NCBI GenBank assembly: GCA_003154055.1 | Contig: PMCH01000235.1 | Location: 1 to 14,585, forward strand | Direction: 5' to 3' | DNA length: 14,585 bases | Origin: Acidobacteriaceae bacterium | GTDB taxonomy: Bacteria; Acidobacteriota; Terriglobia; Terriglobales; Acidobacteriaceae | Part shown: one piece after another, positions 1 to 6,579 of the stretch | Numbering within the stretch: the stretch's first letter is position 1 | Layout of the letters: every line of letters starts with the position of its first letter | Program-made: the position numbers and the translations under genes | Notes under the pieces: model-generated | Databases searched by the model: none | What the model saw: only the letters and a program-made list of their open reading frames with translations | Told to the model about the DNA's origin: nothing

Positions 1-831
1 CGGGCCGAGGCTCTGCCAGCCGACATCGAGCGGGATTCGCCAGTCGAGCCCAACCACGTCAGCGCCCGTCTCTTTCATCGAAGGCAGCAGCGTGGCGCTG
101 TCAGTGCCGAAGTAAATCACCGGTACGCCGCTTTTTTGCAGACGCTTGACCAGGTCGGTGGCATGCGGCAATACATAACGACGGTAGTCTTCGACGCTCA
201 GGCATCCAACCCAGCTATCGAAAATCTGGATGGTGTCGGCGCCGGCGCGCACTTGCTCGGCGGAATATTCCGCCGTCACCGAAACGAGCTTGCGCATGAG
301 CTCGTTCCACGCACCGGGTTCGGAGTACATCATCTTCTTGGTAAAGATGTAATTGCGCGAGCCGCTACCCTCGATCATGTAGCTGGCCAAGGTGAACGGC
401 GCACCGCAAAAACCGATGACCGGCAGTTTGTCCCCAAAATGCTTGCACACCAGTTTGACGGCTTCCGAGACATAGCCGAGATCGGCAGCGCGATCGGTGC
501 GCAGACTGGTGATGTCCTCGGGAGTGCGGACCGGTTTCTCGATTTTCGGGCCTTCGCCCGCGGAGAAGTGAAAAGGCAAGCCCATCACTTCGAGCGGAAG
601 CAGAAGATCGGCGAAGATGATGGCCGCGTCAACCTTCAGGATTTCGGCAGCCTCAATCGTGACCTGGGCCGCCACTTCCGGCTTCTTGCAGATCTCGATC
701 AGGGAATACTGTTTGCGGATGGCGCGGTACTCGGCCATGTAGCGTCCCGCCTGGCGCATGAGCCAGATCGGAGTGCGCTCGGTGGGCTGGGCCTTGGCGG
801 CCCGCACAAAAAGAGAGTTTGGGGCGGACAT
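1..831 (-). CDS. hemE: Uroporphyrinogen decarboxylase HemE (3' end cut by window edge)
   Basis: This cytoplasmic enzyme decarboxylates the four acetate side chains of uroporphyrinogen III to give coproporphyrinogen III in heme biosynthesis. The reading frame is open from the ATG at 831 to base 1 (277 codons), so about 70-80 C-terminal residues lie outside the window, judging from the usual ~340-360. Both family signatures are visible: PIWLMRQAGRYMAEYR near residue 21, with the substrate-binding arginines, and GFCGAPFTLASYMIEG near residue 140. The aspartate of the IIFADLLLPLEV segment, which is essential in the family, is also present. GGAAGG sits three bases before the ATG as ribosome binding site. 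The gene follows the glycoside hydrolase after 138 bases and has no clear functional link to it. Assignment is secure. Confidence 0.96.
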   Translation of the reverse strand, partial: MSAPNSLFVRAAKAQPTERTPIWLMRQAGRYMAEYRAIRKQYSLIEICKKPEVAAQVTIEAAEILKVDAAIIFADLLLPLEVMGLPFHFSAGEGPKIEKPVRTPEDITSLRTDRAADLGYVSEAVKLVCKHFGDKLPVIGFCGAPFTLASYMIEGSGSRNYIFTKKMMYSEPGAWNELMRKLVSVTAEYSAEQVRAGADTIQIFDSWVGCLSVEDYRRYVLPHATDLVKRLQKSGVPVIYFGTDSATLLPSMKETGADVVGLDWRIPLDVGWQSLGP

Positions 832-969
832 GAACCTTCCAATTTAGCATTTTGGCGCGGCGGAATGCGCTGCAACGAGGTTCGCGCGCTGGAACTATTT
901 TCTCGCGAGGGTGAGCATCTGCATGTGACAGGGATCACGGGTCAAAACAGCCGCCCGGCCGAGAGATTC
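832..969. other. Intergenic region between glycoside hydrolase and hemE
   Basis: There is no gene in these 138 bases. Just after the upstream stop, a small possible hairpin (949-960, four pairs including one G-U, loop GGGC) is followed on the minus strand by GTTTTGA, which is at best a weak terminator. For hemE, a TGC-TAAATT extended -10-like element lies directly before the GGAAGG ribosome binding site. Its start point would fall inside or after that site, so it is doubtful. A TTGACC hexamer on the minus strand near 939-944 has no convincing -10 partner. Confidence 0.3.
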
Positions 970-3183
970 TCAGAAGCCGGCCACTTTCCCTCGCAGAACG
1001 GTAATGGAGGCCTGGGGCAGGGTGAATACGGCTTGCGAACCTTCCGCCACGGTGGTCGCCACCGGCGGTCCGTCGGGGTCGGAGTGGCTGTTCGGGCCAT
1101 CTTCCCTCCACACATACTGCTCGCTGCCGAACGTGACCAGGGTGACAGGCCCAGAAAACGACGAGTGGCGTTTGGGAGTCGCTTCAAAAATCACGCGAAC
1201 GGCGTGCGGGTGCGTTTCATCGCGGTTGACCAGCATCACCGCCCAATTCCCGTCGGGCCGATGCACGGCATAGGACGTCACCAACACGTTTCCGCCGGCG
1301 TCTTTGACATCGGTTGAGGATGGAAACATCTGATGCACTCCGGAGCGGTGCTGCACCCACTCCAGGTTGATCATGTGGGCGGCAAAATAGAGCGAGGTAT
1401 ATCCCTTGATGTTGTAATCGCGATCAGCCACGAAGTTCGACCAGGTCGCCGAGCCCAGGCAACTGCTCTGCACTGGTTCGGGCTGGATCGGAGAGTGATA
1501 GAAAGCAGCGCCGCCGCCCTCGAAAAAAGACCCGATGTTGTCAGCGAGCCACAGTCCCGCAAACATGGTGCTCATCGGCCCGGTCAACTCGGCCGCCAGG
1601 TGGCTTTCGGTAACGATCAGCGGGACATCTTTCGGCACCCCGTCGTCTCTCCAGACCTGGAGGATGTGCTTCATCAGCTGAGGTTCCGAGTACAGCGTCT
1701 CCCACTTGATGGAGCATGGTTCGAAGGGATAGTGCTCGAATGATACGAAGGCGAGATCGGCCAGCCGTCCGTGCGCTTTCAGGTAGGCGATGAAGCGGCC
1801 CATCCACGAGGTGCGGCCCAGGGCGTCGGGCCAGACGCGGATATCCTCGTTCACGCCTTCGAAAATCGGGCCTCCCAGCTTAAGTTTGGGATCCACTTTG
1901 TGGAGGGCAGTCGCCCACTGGAGGTAGAGCGCGCCATAGTCTTCCGGCATGGCGTGCTTTCCGTCCGGCTCTTCACCCATTTCAATCTGGCCGATCGGAT
2001 AACCGCGCTTCTCGAGATAAGCAATCTGGGCGGCGGCATCTTCCGGCGTGCCGTACAGCATGGTGACCGGAATCATCGCCGGCAAATTGTTGGTGAGGCC
2101 GCTGGAGAAGAACAGGTCGAAGCCACTGTGCTGGTAGGCTCCATCGTTGCGCACATCGCCGGCTGAGTGCCATGGATCGATGGACGAGGAAGTAAACGTT
2201 GGTTGGCTCTCGCCATGTGCGTCCTGGGCAACATCCTGAAGACTGCCGTCCGCTGCGAGCGTGCCGGCCTCAATGGTCTGGATGGCGTATCCCACGCAAT
2301 TGCGAATGTCAGAGGAACCGTGCAGATCGCAGGTGTTCGATGATTCCGTCATCAGGACGCGCAGGAATTGCGTCGAGACGGGCGCATCGGAAAGTTTGAG
2401 AGTTACGTTTCCGCCGGGCGCGTTTTTCACCGCGCCCGAGGGGAACACCTTCCATTCCCCCTGCGGTCCACGATCGAAGTCCAGCGCGTCTTTCCCCTCC
2501 CAATACTCCACCTGATAGGTGATCGCATACGGACTGGCCCACGCAATGCGAATCGCGTTCACGGTTTTCGGAGTACGCAGATCCATCACCACCCATTGCG
2601 GATGGAGTGAATCGCTTTCCCTGGTGAACCGGCTGGTGAGATAGGGGTTGCTCTTCCAGTAAGTAAGGTTCGGACCCTGAACTGGCCGATCTCCGCTGGT
2701 GGAGAAACCCCGGTGGGGCAGCGCGTAGGCCAAAATGTAGCGCAGCGGTTCCTTCAAGTCGGTGCTGCCGGTGAAGTACCCGCTCTGGTTGGTGGGATCG
2801 CTCCAGGCGCCGTTTTCGGTCCAGTGCCAGGCGGCCATGCGAAGCTCGGTGTTGTTCCGGTAGGTGATCGGCCCCCAGCCCGCGGAAAGCGCTTCCTGGA
2901 CGATGTGGGGAGAATAAACTTTGTCGATTCCGGCGCGCGACAGCACATCAATCGAGCTTCCCAGTGCCCGATCGGGATCGAAAGAATTCAAGACCTGACC
3001 AGGTCGTACATCGATCCGCACGTTGCCCGCCGGCGGAACGCTGGTTGCAGTGGGCGAGACCTGGGCGGCTGTGAGCGCTCCGCATAGCGCCAGCCATGCA
3101 ACCAGGGCAACCGCCGCGCGGGAGGGAACCAATGAGGCTCCCCCGGAATGGGGATTGATTTCCGGATTGCGCACGCGAAGCAT
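970..3183 (-). CDS. Secreted clan GH-A-like glycoside hydrolase with internal discoidin-like module
   Basis: This is a predicted exported carbohydrate-active enzyme of 737 residues. The N-terminus has a hydrophobic export segment (about 22-41) ending near ALTAAQ. Residues 55-185 look like the start of a barrel domain. About 190-310 resembles an F5/8 type C (discoidin/CBM32-like) sugar-binding module, with the segments WVVMDLRTPKTVNAIRIAW and YQVEYWEG. The TIM-barrel part follows to about 610, then a beta-rich C-terminal domain. The barrel carries EMGEEPDG (candidate acid/base E405) and LIVTESHLA (candidate nucleophile E526), spaced as in clan GH-A families such as GH39, GH51 and GH79. The usual NEP is EEP here. 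Substrate is not determinable; plant or microbial polysaccharide is an inference. The ATG at 3183 lacks a ribosome binding site. A TTG at 3132 (residue 18) has a good one and gives a more compact signal peptide. Confidence 0.85.
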   Translation of the reverse strand: MLRVRNPEINPHSGGASLVPSRAAVALVAWLALCGALTAAQVSPTATSVPPAGNVRIDVRPGQVLNSFDPDRALGSSIDVLSRAGIDKVYSPHIVQEALSAGWGPITYRNNTELRMAAWHWTENGAWSDPTNQSGYFTGSTDLKEPLRYILAYALPHRGFSTSGDRPVQGPNLTYWKSNPYLTSRFTRESDSLHPQWVVMDLRTPKTVNAIRIAWASPYAITYQVEYWEGKDALDFDRGPQGEWKVFPSGAVKNAPGGNVTLKLSDAPVSTQFLRVLMTESSNTCDLHGSSDIRNCVGYAIQTIEAGTLAADGSLQDVAQDAHGESQPTFTSSSIDPWHSAGDVRNDGAYQHSGFDLFFSSGLTNNLPAMIPVTMLYGTPEDAAAQIAYLEKRGYPIGQIEMGEEPDGKHAMPEDYGALYLQWATALHKVDPKLKLGGPIFEGVNEDIRVWPDALGRTSWMGRFIAYLKAHGRLADLAFVSFEHYPFEPCSIKWETLYSEPQLMKHILQVWRDDGVPKDVPLIVTESHLAAELTGPMSTMFAGLWLADNIGSFFEGGGAAFYHSPIQPEPVQSSCLGSATWSNFVADRDYNIKGYTSLYFAAHMINLEWVQHRSGVHQMFPSSTDVKDAGGNVLVTSYAVHRPDGNWAVMLVNRDETHPHAVRVIFEATPKRHSSFSGPVTLVTFGSEQYVWREDGPNSHSDPDGPPVATTVAEGSQAVFTLPQASITVLRGKVAGF
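3138..3144 (-). promoter_or_regulatory. Ribosome binding site favouring an alternative TTG start at 3132
   Basis: On the minus strand GGGGGAG lies five bases before an in-frame TTG (3130-3132). Starting there removes 17 residues and leaves a signal peptide with one Arg followed directly by the hydrophobic core. The ATG at 3183 has no purine-rich sequence before it. Which start is used remains open. Confidence 0.4.
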
Positions 3184-3194
3184 TTGTGCCGCGA

Positions 3195-3203
3195 ATCATA
3201 GCA
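3195..3203 (-). promoter_or_regulatory. Extended -10 promoter element for the glycoside hydrolase gene
   Basis: Read on the minus strand this is TGC-TATGAT, an extended -10 (TGn plus five of six TATAAT positions). There is no recognisable -35 box at 17 or 18 bases. Transcription would begin around 3188. That gives an almost leaderless message if the ATG at 3183 is used, or a leader of about 56 bases if the TTG at 3132 is used. It lies in the 69-base gap after the repeat-protein gene, so the hydrolase probably has its own promoter. Confidence 0.4.
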
Positions 3204-3252
3204 TTTCGCGACCGAGAAGCCGCGCCAGAGGGCTGCTAAGACCGCCTCATGC

Positions 3253-4194
3253 TCAGTTGATGCCGTGAATACGGAGGCTGACCAACTGGTCCACGCTCAG
3301 ATCCTTCATGCCGCGCGATTTCAGGTCCGCGATGTATTCCGGCGTCACGTTGTGGATGCGCATGGCCACCAGTTGGTCCGGGTCGGGATGCGAGTAGCCC
3401 AGCCCTTGCAGTTTTCCGATGAATTCCGGTGAGACGCCATGAATACGGAAGGCAATCAGCTGTTCCAGATCCACGTGGTCGTAACCTTGCTTCTTCAAGT
3501 CTTCCATCCACTCGGGCGTTGCGCCGTGGATTCTCATGGCGACCAGCGTATCTTCATCCGGTGTGTAGCCCGCCTGGTGAAGGCTGCGAACCATCTGCGG
3601 GTTCACGCCGTGGATGCGAAACGCCACCAGTTTGTCGCTGTCGGAAATCTTGAGGCCCGCCGCGCGCAGTTCCTCGATGAAAGCTGCATTCACGTTGAAT
3701 ATCCGGAACGCGATCAGCTTGTCGGAATCGAGGTCGGTGAGGTGCTCGTTCTTCATCTGCCGGGCGAACTCCAGGCTCACGTCCTGCACCGCCATGCTGT
3801 ATTGCTTTTCCTCATCCACGGGGAAGCCGAGCGACTGCATCTCGCGCGCGTAATTGGCGTCGGGCTGAAAGTGGAAGAGGCCGGCTCCTTCCCCGTTGTT
3901 GAGGAACCCTTCGCAATCGATCTTTCCGGCGTCGCGCGTGATGGTGAAGTGCACATCCTGGCGTCCGGATTTCGAGAAGTCGACGCCCTGGAACGTGGTG
4001 ATCGGCCAATCGGATTCGTCGCTGGAGTTGCCACCGTGGTGATGTTCGATCAACGAGAATTCGACCTTGCCCGGTTGATCGGACTTGCGCAGAGTCCAGT
4101 CGCCACTGCGCGGGCTGCTCGATCCGCGGGCCACGATCCCGGATATCACGCACACGCCGAATAGCAGAAATGCCAACGTCCGCCACCGTCTCAT
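3253..4194 (-). CDS. Secreted protein with tandem 28-29-residue repeats, third gene of the BlaI/M56 operon
   Basis: No named family is recognised with certainty. The 313-residue product begins MRRWRTLAFLLFGVCVISG, a signal peptide or membrane anchor. FGVC does not fit a lipobox well. Residues 30-112 form a small beta-rich domain (GDWTL, VEFSL, VHFTITRDAGKIDCEG, GLFHFQPD). From 114 to the end come one degenerate and six clear repeats with the core L[IV]AFRIHGV and a TPE-like end, the same family as in the C-terminus of the M56 protein encoded just upstream. The last repeat stops after RIHGIN, before its TPE. GAGGAG lies seven bases before the ATG, and only 12 bases separate the two genes, so they are co-transcribed. 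A periplasmic or surface partner, substrate or competitor of the M56 sensor is inferred. Confidence 0.88.
   Translation of the reverse strand: MRRWRTLAFLLFGVCVISGIVARGSSSPRSGDWTLRKSDQPGKVEFSLIEHHHGGNSSDESDWPITTFQGVDFSKSGRQDVHFTITRDAGKIDCEGFLNNGEGAGLFHFQPDANYAREMQSLGFPVDEEKQYSMAVQDVSLEFARQMKNEHLTDLDSDKLIAFRIFNVNAAFIEELRAAGLKISDSDKLVAFRIHGVNPQMVRSLHQAGYTPDEDTLVAMRIHGATPEWMEDLKKQGYDHVDLEQLIAFRIHGVSPEFIGKLQGLGYSHPDPDQLVAMRIHNVTPEYIADLKSRGMKDLSVDQLVSLRIHGIN
3256..3855 (-). repeat. Protein-level tandem repeats in the secreted protein (about seven units of 28-29 residues)
   Basis: The units start at residues 114 (degenerate), 143, 172, 201, 229, 258 and 287. Positions conserved between units: aromatic or Met at 1, Gly at about 9, Asp two residues before Leu-[Ile/Val], then Ala-[Phe/Met]-Arg-Ile-His-Gly-Val. 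The His is present in five of the six good units (Phe in the first). The nucleotide copies have diverged, so this is an old duplication rather than an unstable DNA repeat. Confidence 0.85.
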
Positions 4195-4206
4195 GATATG
4201 TCTCCT

Positions 4207-6060
4207 CTAGATTTCGCTCGGAGTCTCAAGAACGCCCATATGCTTCAGCTCGATCAGTTTTTCCAAGGTGAGATCCTGGAAGCCGTGCTTGCGCGCTTTC
4301 TCGATGAACTCCGCAGTGATGCCCTGCACCTTGGCTCCGACAAGTTCATCGACATCGAACTTGAGCCCGGCCGACTGAAGCATCTTGATGTACTCCGGCG
4401 TTACTCCTTGAACGCGCATCGAGATCAGGTCGTCGCCATCGGGCTTCAGGCCCAGGGCTCGAATGTCGCGGACGTACTCCGGCGTAACCCCTTGCACCTT
4501 CATTCCGACAAGCTCATCGGCGTCGGATTTCACTCCCTGCTCCAGGAGACTGCGGACATACTCGGGTGTTAAATCTTGCACCTTCATGGCGACCAAATCA
4601 TCCGCGTCGGGATGCAGTCCGGCTAACTGAAAGCCGCGGACATAATCCGCGTCTACGCCCTGGACCTTCATGGCGATCAGCTCATCCCCGGAGACGGTGA
4701 CACCCGCTGCGCGCAGCTCGCGCACGTACTCCGGCGTGATGCCCTGCACGCGCATGGCGACGAGTTGGTCGGCGTCGGATTGCAGCCCCACCTCCTGCAT
4801 CCCGCGCACGTATTCCGGCGTGACCCCCTGAATCTTCAGCGCGATGAGCTGATCAGCGGTGATATCTCGCACACCTGCGGCTTTCATGGCTTCGATGTAG
4901 GACACAACGGGGACAGGCTCCTGAGCGGCGACGGGAGCCTGCGCTGGAGTGGGCTTTGTGCCTGGGGTATTCCCGATCGGCCGAGAAGGTGGCGATGGAG
5001 GGATAGGTCTCGAGGGCGCAGATGGGGCGGTCGCCTGAGCACTGGCCGTGTGGGCGACGCCGAAGAATGCGTTACCGGCCAGCAGCGCCGCCGCCAGGCA
5101 CAGGACGCTGGTGGTCACGCTGCTGCCACGAAGTCCTGAACTGAGGCTCTTGATTCCCACCAGCCTGGTGATGCGCGCCGCCAGAGGACCGCGGTTCGCA
5201 GCCATGGCCAGTGCCGGAGCGCTTCGCCATTCTTCCATCAAGGTGAGGGCGCGGGCATACTCGACCGCGTTTCCGCAGAGGGCGATGGCGGTGTCGTCGC
5301 AACAGTTCTCGCGCTCCATCCGGATGCGCTGGTTCAACCACCAGACCGCTGGATGGTAGAAGAGCAACGTCTCGACGGCGACCTGGAACGCGTTCACGAA
5401 GGAATCAAAACGCTTGATGTGCGCCAGTTCGTGGGCGATGACGGCATGCAGTTGTTCTTCGGAGAGGCCGGTCAGAGCCGTGATGGGCAGGAGCACGATG
5501 GGACGGAACCAGCCGATGACGGCCGGCGCGTCCAGCCACGCGCAATGGCAGTAACGAATGGCGCGCTCCAGGCCGATGCGACGCTGCAATGCGAGACACG
5601 TTTCCCGCAACCGTTCACTGACCGCGATGGATTGCCGGCGACGCATGCGCTCCAGCAGCAGAAATCCGCCGGCCGTCCGCAGGCCGAAGAAAACTACGCC
5701 TGCCAGCCACGCTTCCACCATCCAGGGGAAAGTGTCGGGAGAGATCCCGCGCGAAGCAACCGAGACGCGAGCCGCCGAGGCGGGGTGCGGGGCATGCCAC
5801 AATGCAGCAGTCGAAGCAGGCACTGCCGTCCGCGCCGAACCGGATTCCGTCTGCCAGTAAGAAAAGAAAGTGGCGACCGGCGTGGCCAGCATCAGGACTA
5901 AGACCGCTACGGCCACCAGGTAACGGGCAGAGGCACGGCGGACCAGCGCCAGCGCGACCGCCGCCAGCGCCGCCAACACGGTTCCCTGCCAGAGAAAATG
6001 AAACAACGCCCAACCCAGCGGCCGCATTACGTCAGGAGAAAGCCAGTTCGCGATGTTCAT
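4207..6060 (-). CDS. M56 (BlaR1/MecR1-like) membrane metalloprotease with eight-repeat C-terminal domain
   Basis: This is a predicted sensor-protease that inactivates the BlaI-type repressor encoded just before it. The 617-residue protein has membrane helices at about 13-41, 47-67, 113-135 and 314-336. The cytoplasmic zinc protease domain has HELAH at 210-214 and RERENCCDD-like residues around 249-256, giving the E-x3-D of the M56/M48 group (E251, D255). In BlaR1 the part after the last helix is a penicillin-binding sensor. Here a Pro-rich linker (342-386) leads into eight 28-residue repeats (388-612), with no S-x-x-K or K-T-G-bearing transpeptidase-like domain visible. The start codon overlaps the repressor stop as ATGA, so translation is coupled. 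Protease family is confident. The signal sensed is unknown, and beta-lactam is unlikely. Confidence 0.93.
   Translation of the reverse strand: MNIANWLSPDVMRPLGWALFHFLWQGTVLAALAAVALALVRRASARYLVAVAVLVLMLATPVATFFSYWQTESGSARTAVPASTAALWHAPHPASAARVSVASRGISPDTFPWMVEAWLAGVVFFGLRTAGGFLLLERMRRRQSIAVSERLRETCLALQRRIGLERAIRYCHCAWLDAPAVIGWFRPIVLLPITALTGLSEEQLHAVIAHELAHIKRFDSFVNAFQVAVETLLFYHPAVWWLNQRIRMERENCCDDTAIALCGNAVEYARALTLMEEWRSAPALAMAANRGPLAARITRLVGIKSLSSGLRGSSVTTSVLCLAAALLAGNAFFGVAHTASAQATAPSAPSRPIPPSPPSRPIGNTPGTKPTPAQAPVAAQEPVPVVSYIEAMKAAGVRDITADQLIALKIQGVTPEYVRGMQEVGLQSDADQLVAMRVQGITPEYVRELRAAGVTVSGDELIAMKVQGVDADYVRGFQLAGLHPDADDLVAMKVQDLTPEYVRSLLEQGVKSDADELVGMKVQGVTPEYVRDIRALGLKPDGDDLISMRVQGVTPEYIKMLQSAGLKFDVDELVGAKVQGITAEFIEKARKHGFQDLTLEKLIELKHMGVLETPSEI
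4225..4899 (-). repeat. Eight tandem 28-residue repeats in the M56 sensor domain (84-bp period)
   Basis: The units start at residues 388 (29 long), 417, 445, 473, 501, 529, 557 and 585. The core is Tyr-Val-Arg at 1-3, Gly at 9, Asp at 15, Leu-[Val/Ile]-Ala-Met-[Lys/Arg]-[Val/Ile]-Gln-Gly at 17-24, and [Val/Ile]-Thr-Pro-Glu at 25-28. Gln at position 23 is found in seven of eight units. The eighth unit is degenerate (KHMG) and resembles a capping repeat. The pattern fits two short amphipathic helices per unit, which is an inference. The repeats at 3256-3855 are homologous but use His at position 23. Confidence 0.92.
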
Positions 6061-6443
6061 CGCCGGTTCCTTTCATGTTCGTCCAACAGGCGGCGCAACT
6101 CGTCAATCTCGGCGCGCGGAGTGCGCCGTCCGGCGAGCGCGTGCAGCATGAGCTGGCTCGCCGATCCTTCAAAAACCCGCTGCAGCATGTCGCCGGCAAT
6201 CTGCCGCTTGGTCTGCTCGGCGGGCAGGCATGCTTCATAGACGTGCGCCCGCTGCTCTTCGTTTCGCCGCACCGTCCCTTTGGCGGTCATTATTTGCAGG
6301 AACTTCAACACGCTGGTGTATCCAATGGCCTTCTGTGCGGCGAGCGCTTCGTGCACGGCACGCACCGTGGACGGGCCGCGCGTCCACAGGACACGGAGGA
6401 TTTCCAGCTCCGAAACGGTTGGCTTTTGCGGGGTCTGTTTCAT
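6057..6443 (-). CDS. BlaI/MecI/CopY-family transcriptional repressor
   Basis: This 128-residue protein matches the family length. The N-terminal winged helix runs from about 10 to 72: VSELEILRVLW, then STVRAVHEAL, and a recognition-helix region GYTSVLKFLQIMTAKG. The C-terminal dimerisation helices span about 75-125. In characterised members the repressor dimer blocks its own operon until the M56 partner triggers cleavage in the C-terminal part. The region around residues 90-100 would be the equivalent site. The ATG at 6443 has no purine-rich ribosome binding site. The likely promoter ends eight bases before it, so the message is probably leaderless. The gene heads the three-gene operon and overlaps the M56 gene by four bases. 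The symbol blaI is withheld because a role in beta-lactam resistance is not indicated. Confidence 0.95.
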   Translation of the reverse strand: MKQTPQKPTVSELEILRVLWTRGPSTVRAVHEALAAQKAIGYTSVLKFLQIMTAKGTVRRNEEQRAHVYEACLPAEQTKRQIAGDMLQRVFEGSASQLMLHALAGRRTPRAEIDELRRLLDEHERNRR

Positions 6444-6451
6444 GGGAAAAT

Positions 6452-6481
6452 ACCGTACTACGAAGATATTCGTAGTGTCAA
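6452..6481 (-). promoter_or_regulatory. Predicted promoter of the BlaI/M56/repeat-protein operon
   Basis: On the minus strand a perfect -35 TTGACA (6476-6481) is followed after 18 bases by TACGGT (6452-6457), a weak -10. Transcription would start at about 6444-6446, immediately before the ATG at 6443. The -35 box lies between and partly within the two palindromic operators, and the spacer is filled by the first palindrome, so a bound repressor would block polymerase. Confidence 0.65.
6457..6476. promoter_or_regulatory. BlaI-type operator 1 (perfect 8-bp inverted repeat)
   Basis: The arms ACTACGAA and TTCGTAGT are exact reverse complements around the centre GATA. The element contains the TACnnn...nnnGTA symmetry expected of BlaI/MecI/CopY operators and sits in the spacer of the predicted promoter. 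Binding by the adjacent repressor is inferred from position and symmetry. Confidence 0.8.
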
Positions 6482-6497
6482 CGAAAATCTTCGTAGT
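6478..6497. promoter_or_regulatory. BlaI-type operator 2 (imperfect inverted repeat)
   Basis: The right arm TTCGTAGT is identical to that of operator 1. The left arm TCAACGAA matches six of eight positions, and the centre is AATC. The centres of the two operators are 21 bp apart, two helical turns, so dimers could bind side by side on one face of the DNA. The mismatches in the left arm coincide with the -35 TTGACA, which probably constrains them. Confidence 0.7.
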
Positions 6498-6546
6498 TCC
6501 CGGAGAGAAGACGGAGACGGTGATTCCGCCCGCTAGTGCCGCGACT

Positions 6547-6569
6547 GCGTGATCGTGGAATCCTCACGC
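6547..6569 (-). terminator. Possible weak hairpin after the TonB-dependent receptor gene
   Basis: On the minus strand GCGTGA and TCACGC form a six-pair stem with an 11-base loop, starting 11 bases after the receptor stop codon. A competing GATCG/CGATC pairing overlaps it. No T-run follows, so intrinsic termination is uncertain. Apart from this hairpin and the promoter/operator region, nothing else is recognised in 6444-6579. Confidence 0.25.
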
Positions 6570-6579
6570 GATCCCGGAA

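Noticed and set aside
136..1317. A 393-codon plus-strand frame
   Set aside because: It runs antisense through hemE, the intergenic gap and the end of the glycoside hydrolase, crossing two unrelated genes. The minus-strand HemE signatures are decisive.
3439..4164. A 241-codon plus-strand frame opposite the repeat protein
   Set aside because: Its apparent regularity is the complement of the minus-strand repeats. The minus-strand frame has a signal peptide, ribosome binding site and operon position.
4225..4899. The 84-bp periodic DNA as a CRISPR or VNTR-type array
   Set aside because: The period follows codons, there are no unique spacers, copies differ mainly in ways that keep the protein pattern, and the frame is open throughout.
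4207..6443. Beta-lactam resistance regulation (true BlaR1/BlaI pair)
   Set aside because: The M56 protein has no penicillin-binding sensor after its last membrane helix, and no beta-lactamase or PBP gene is in the window.
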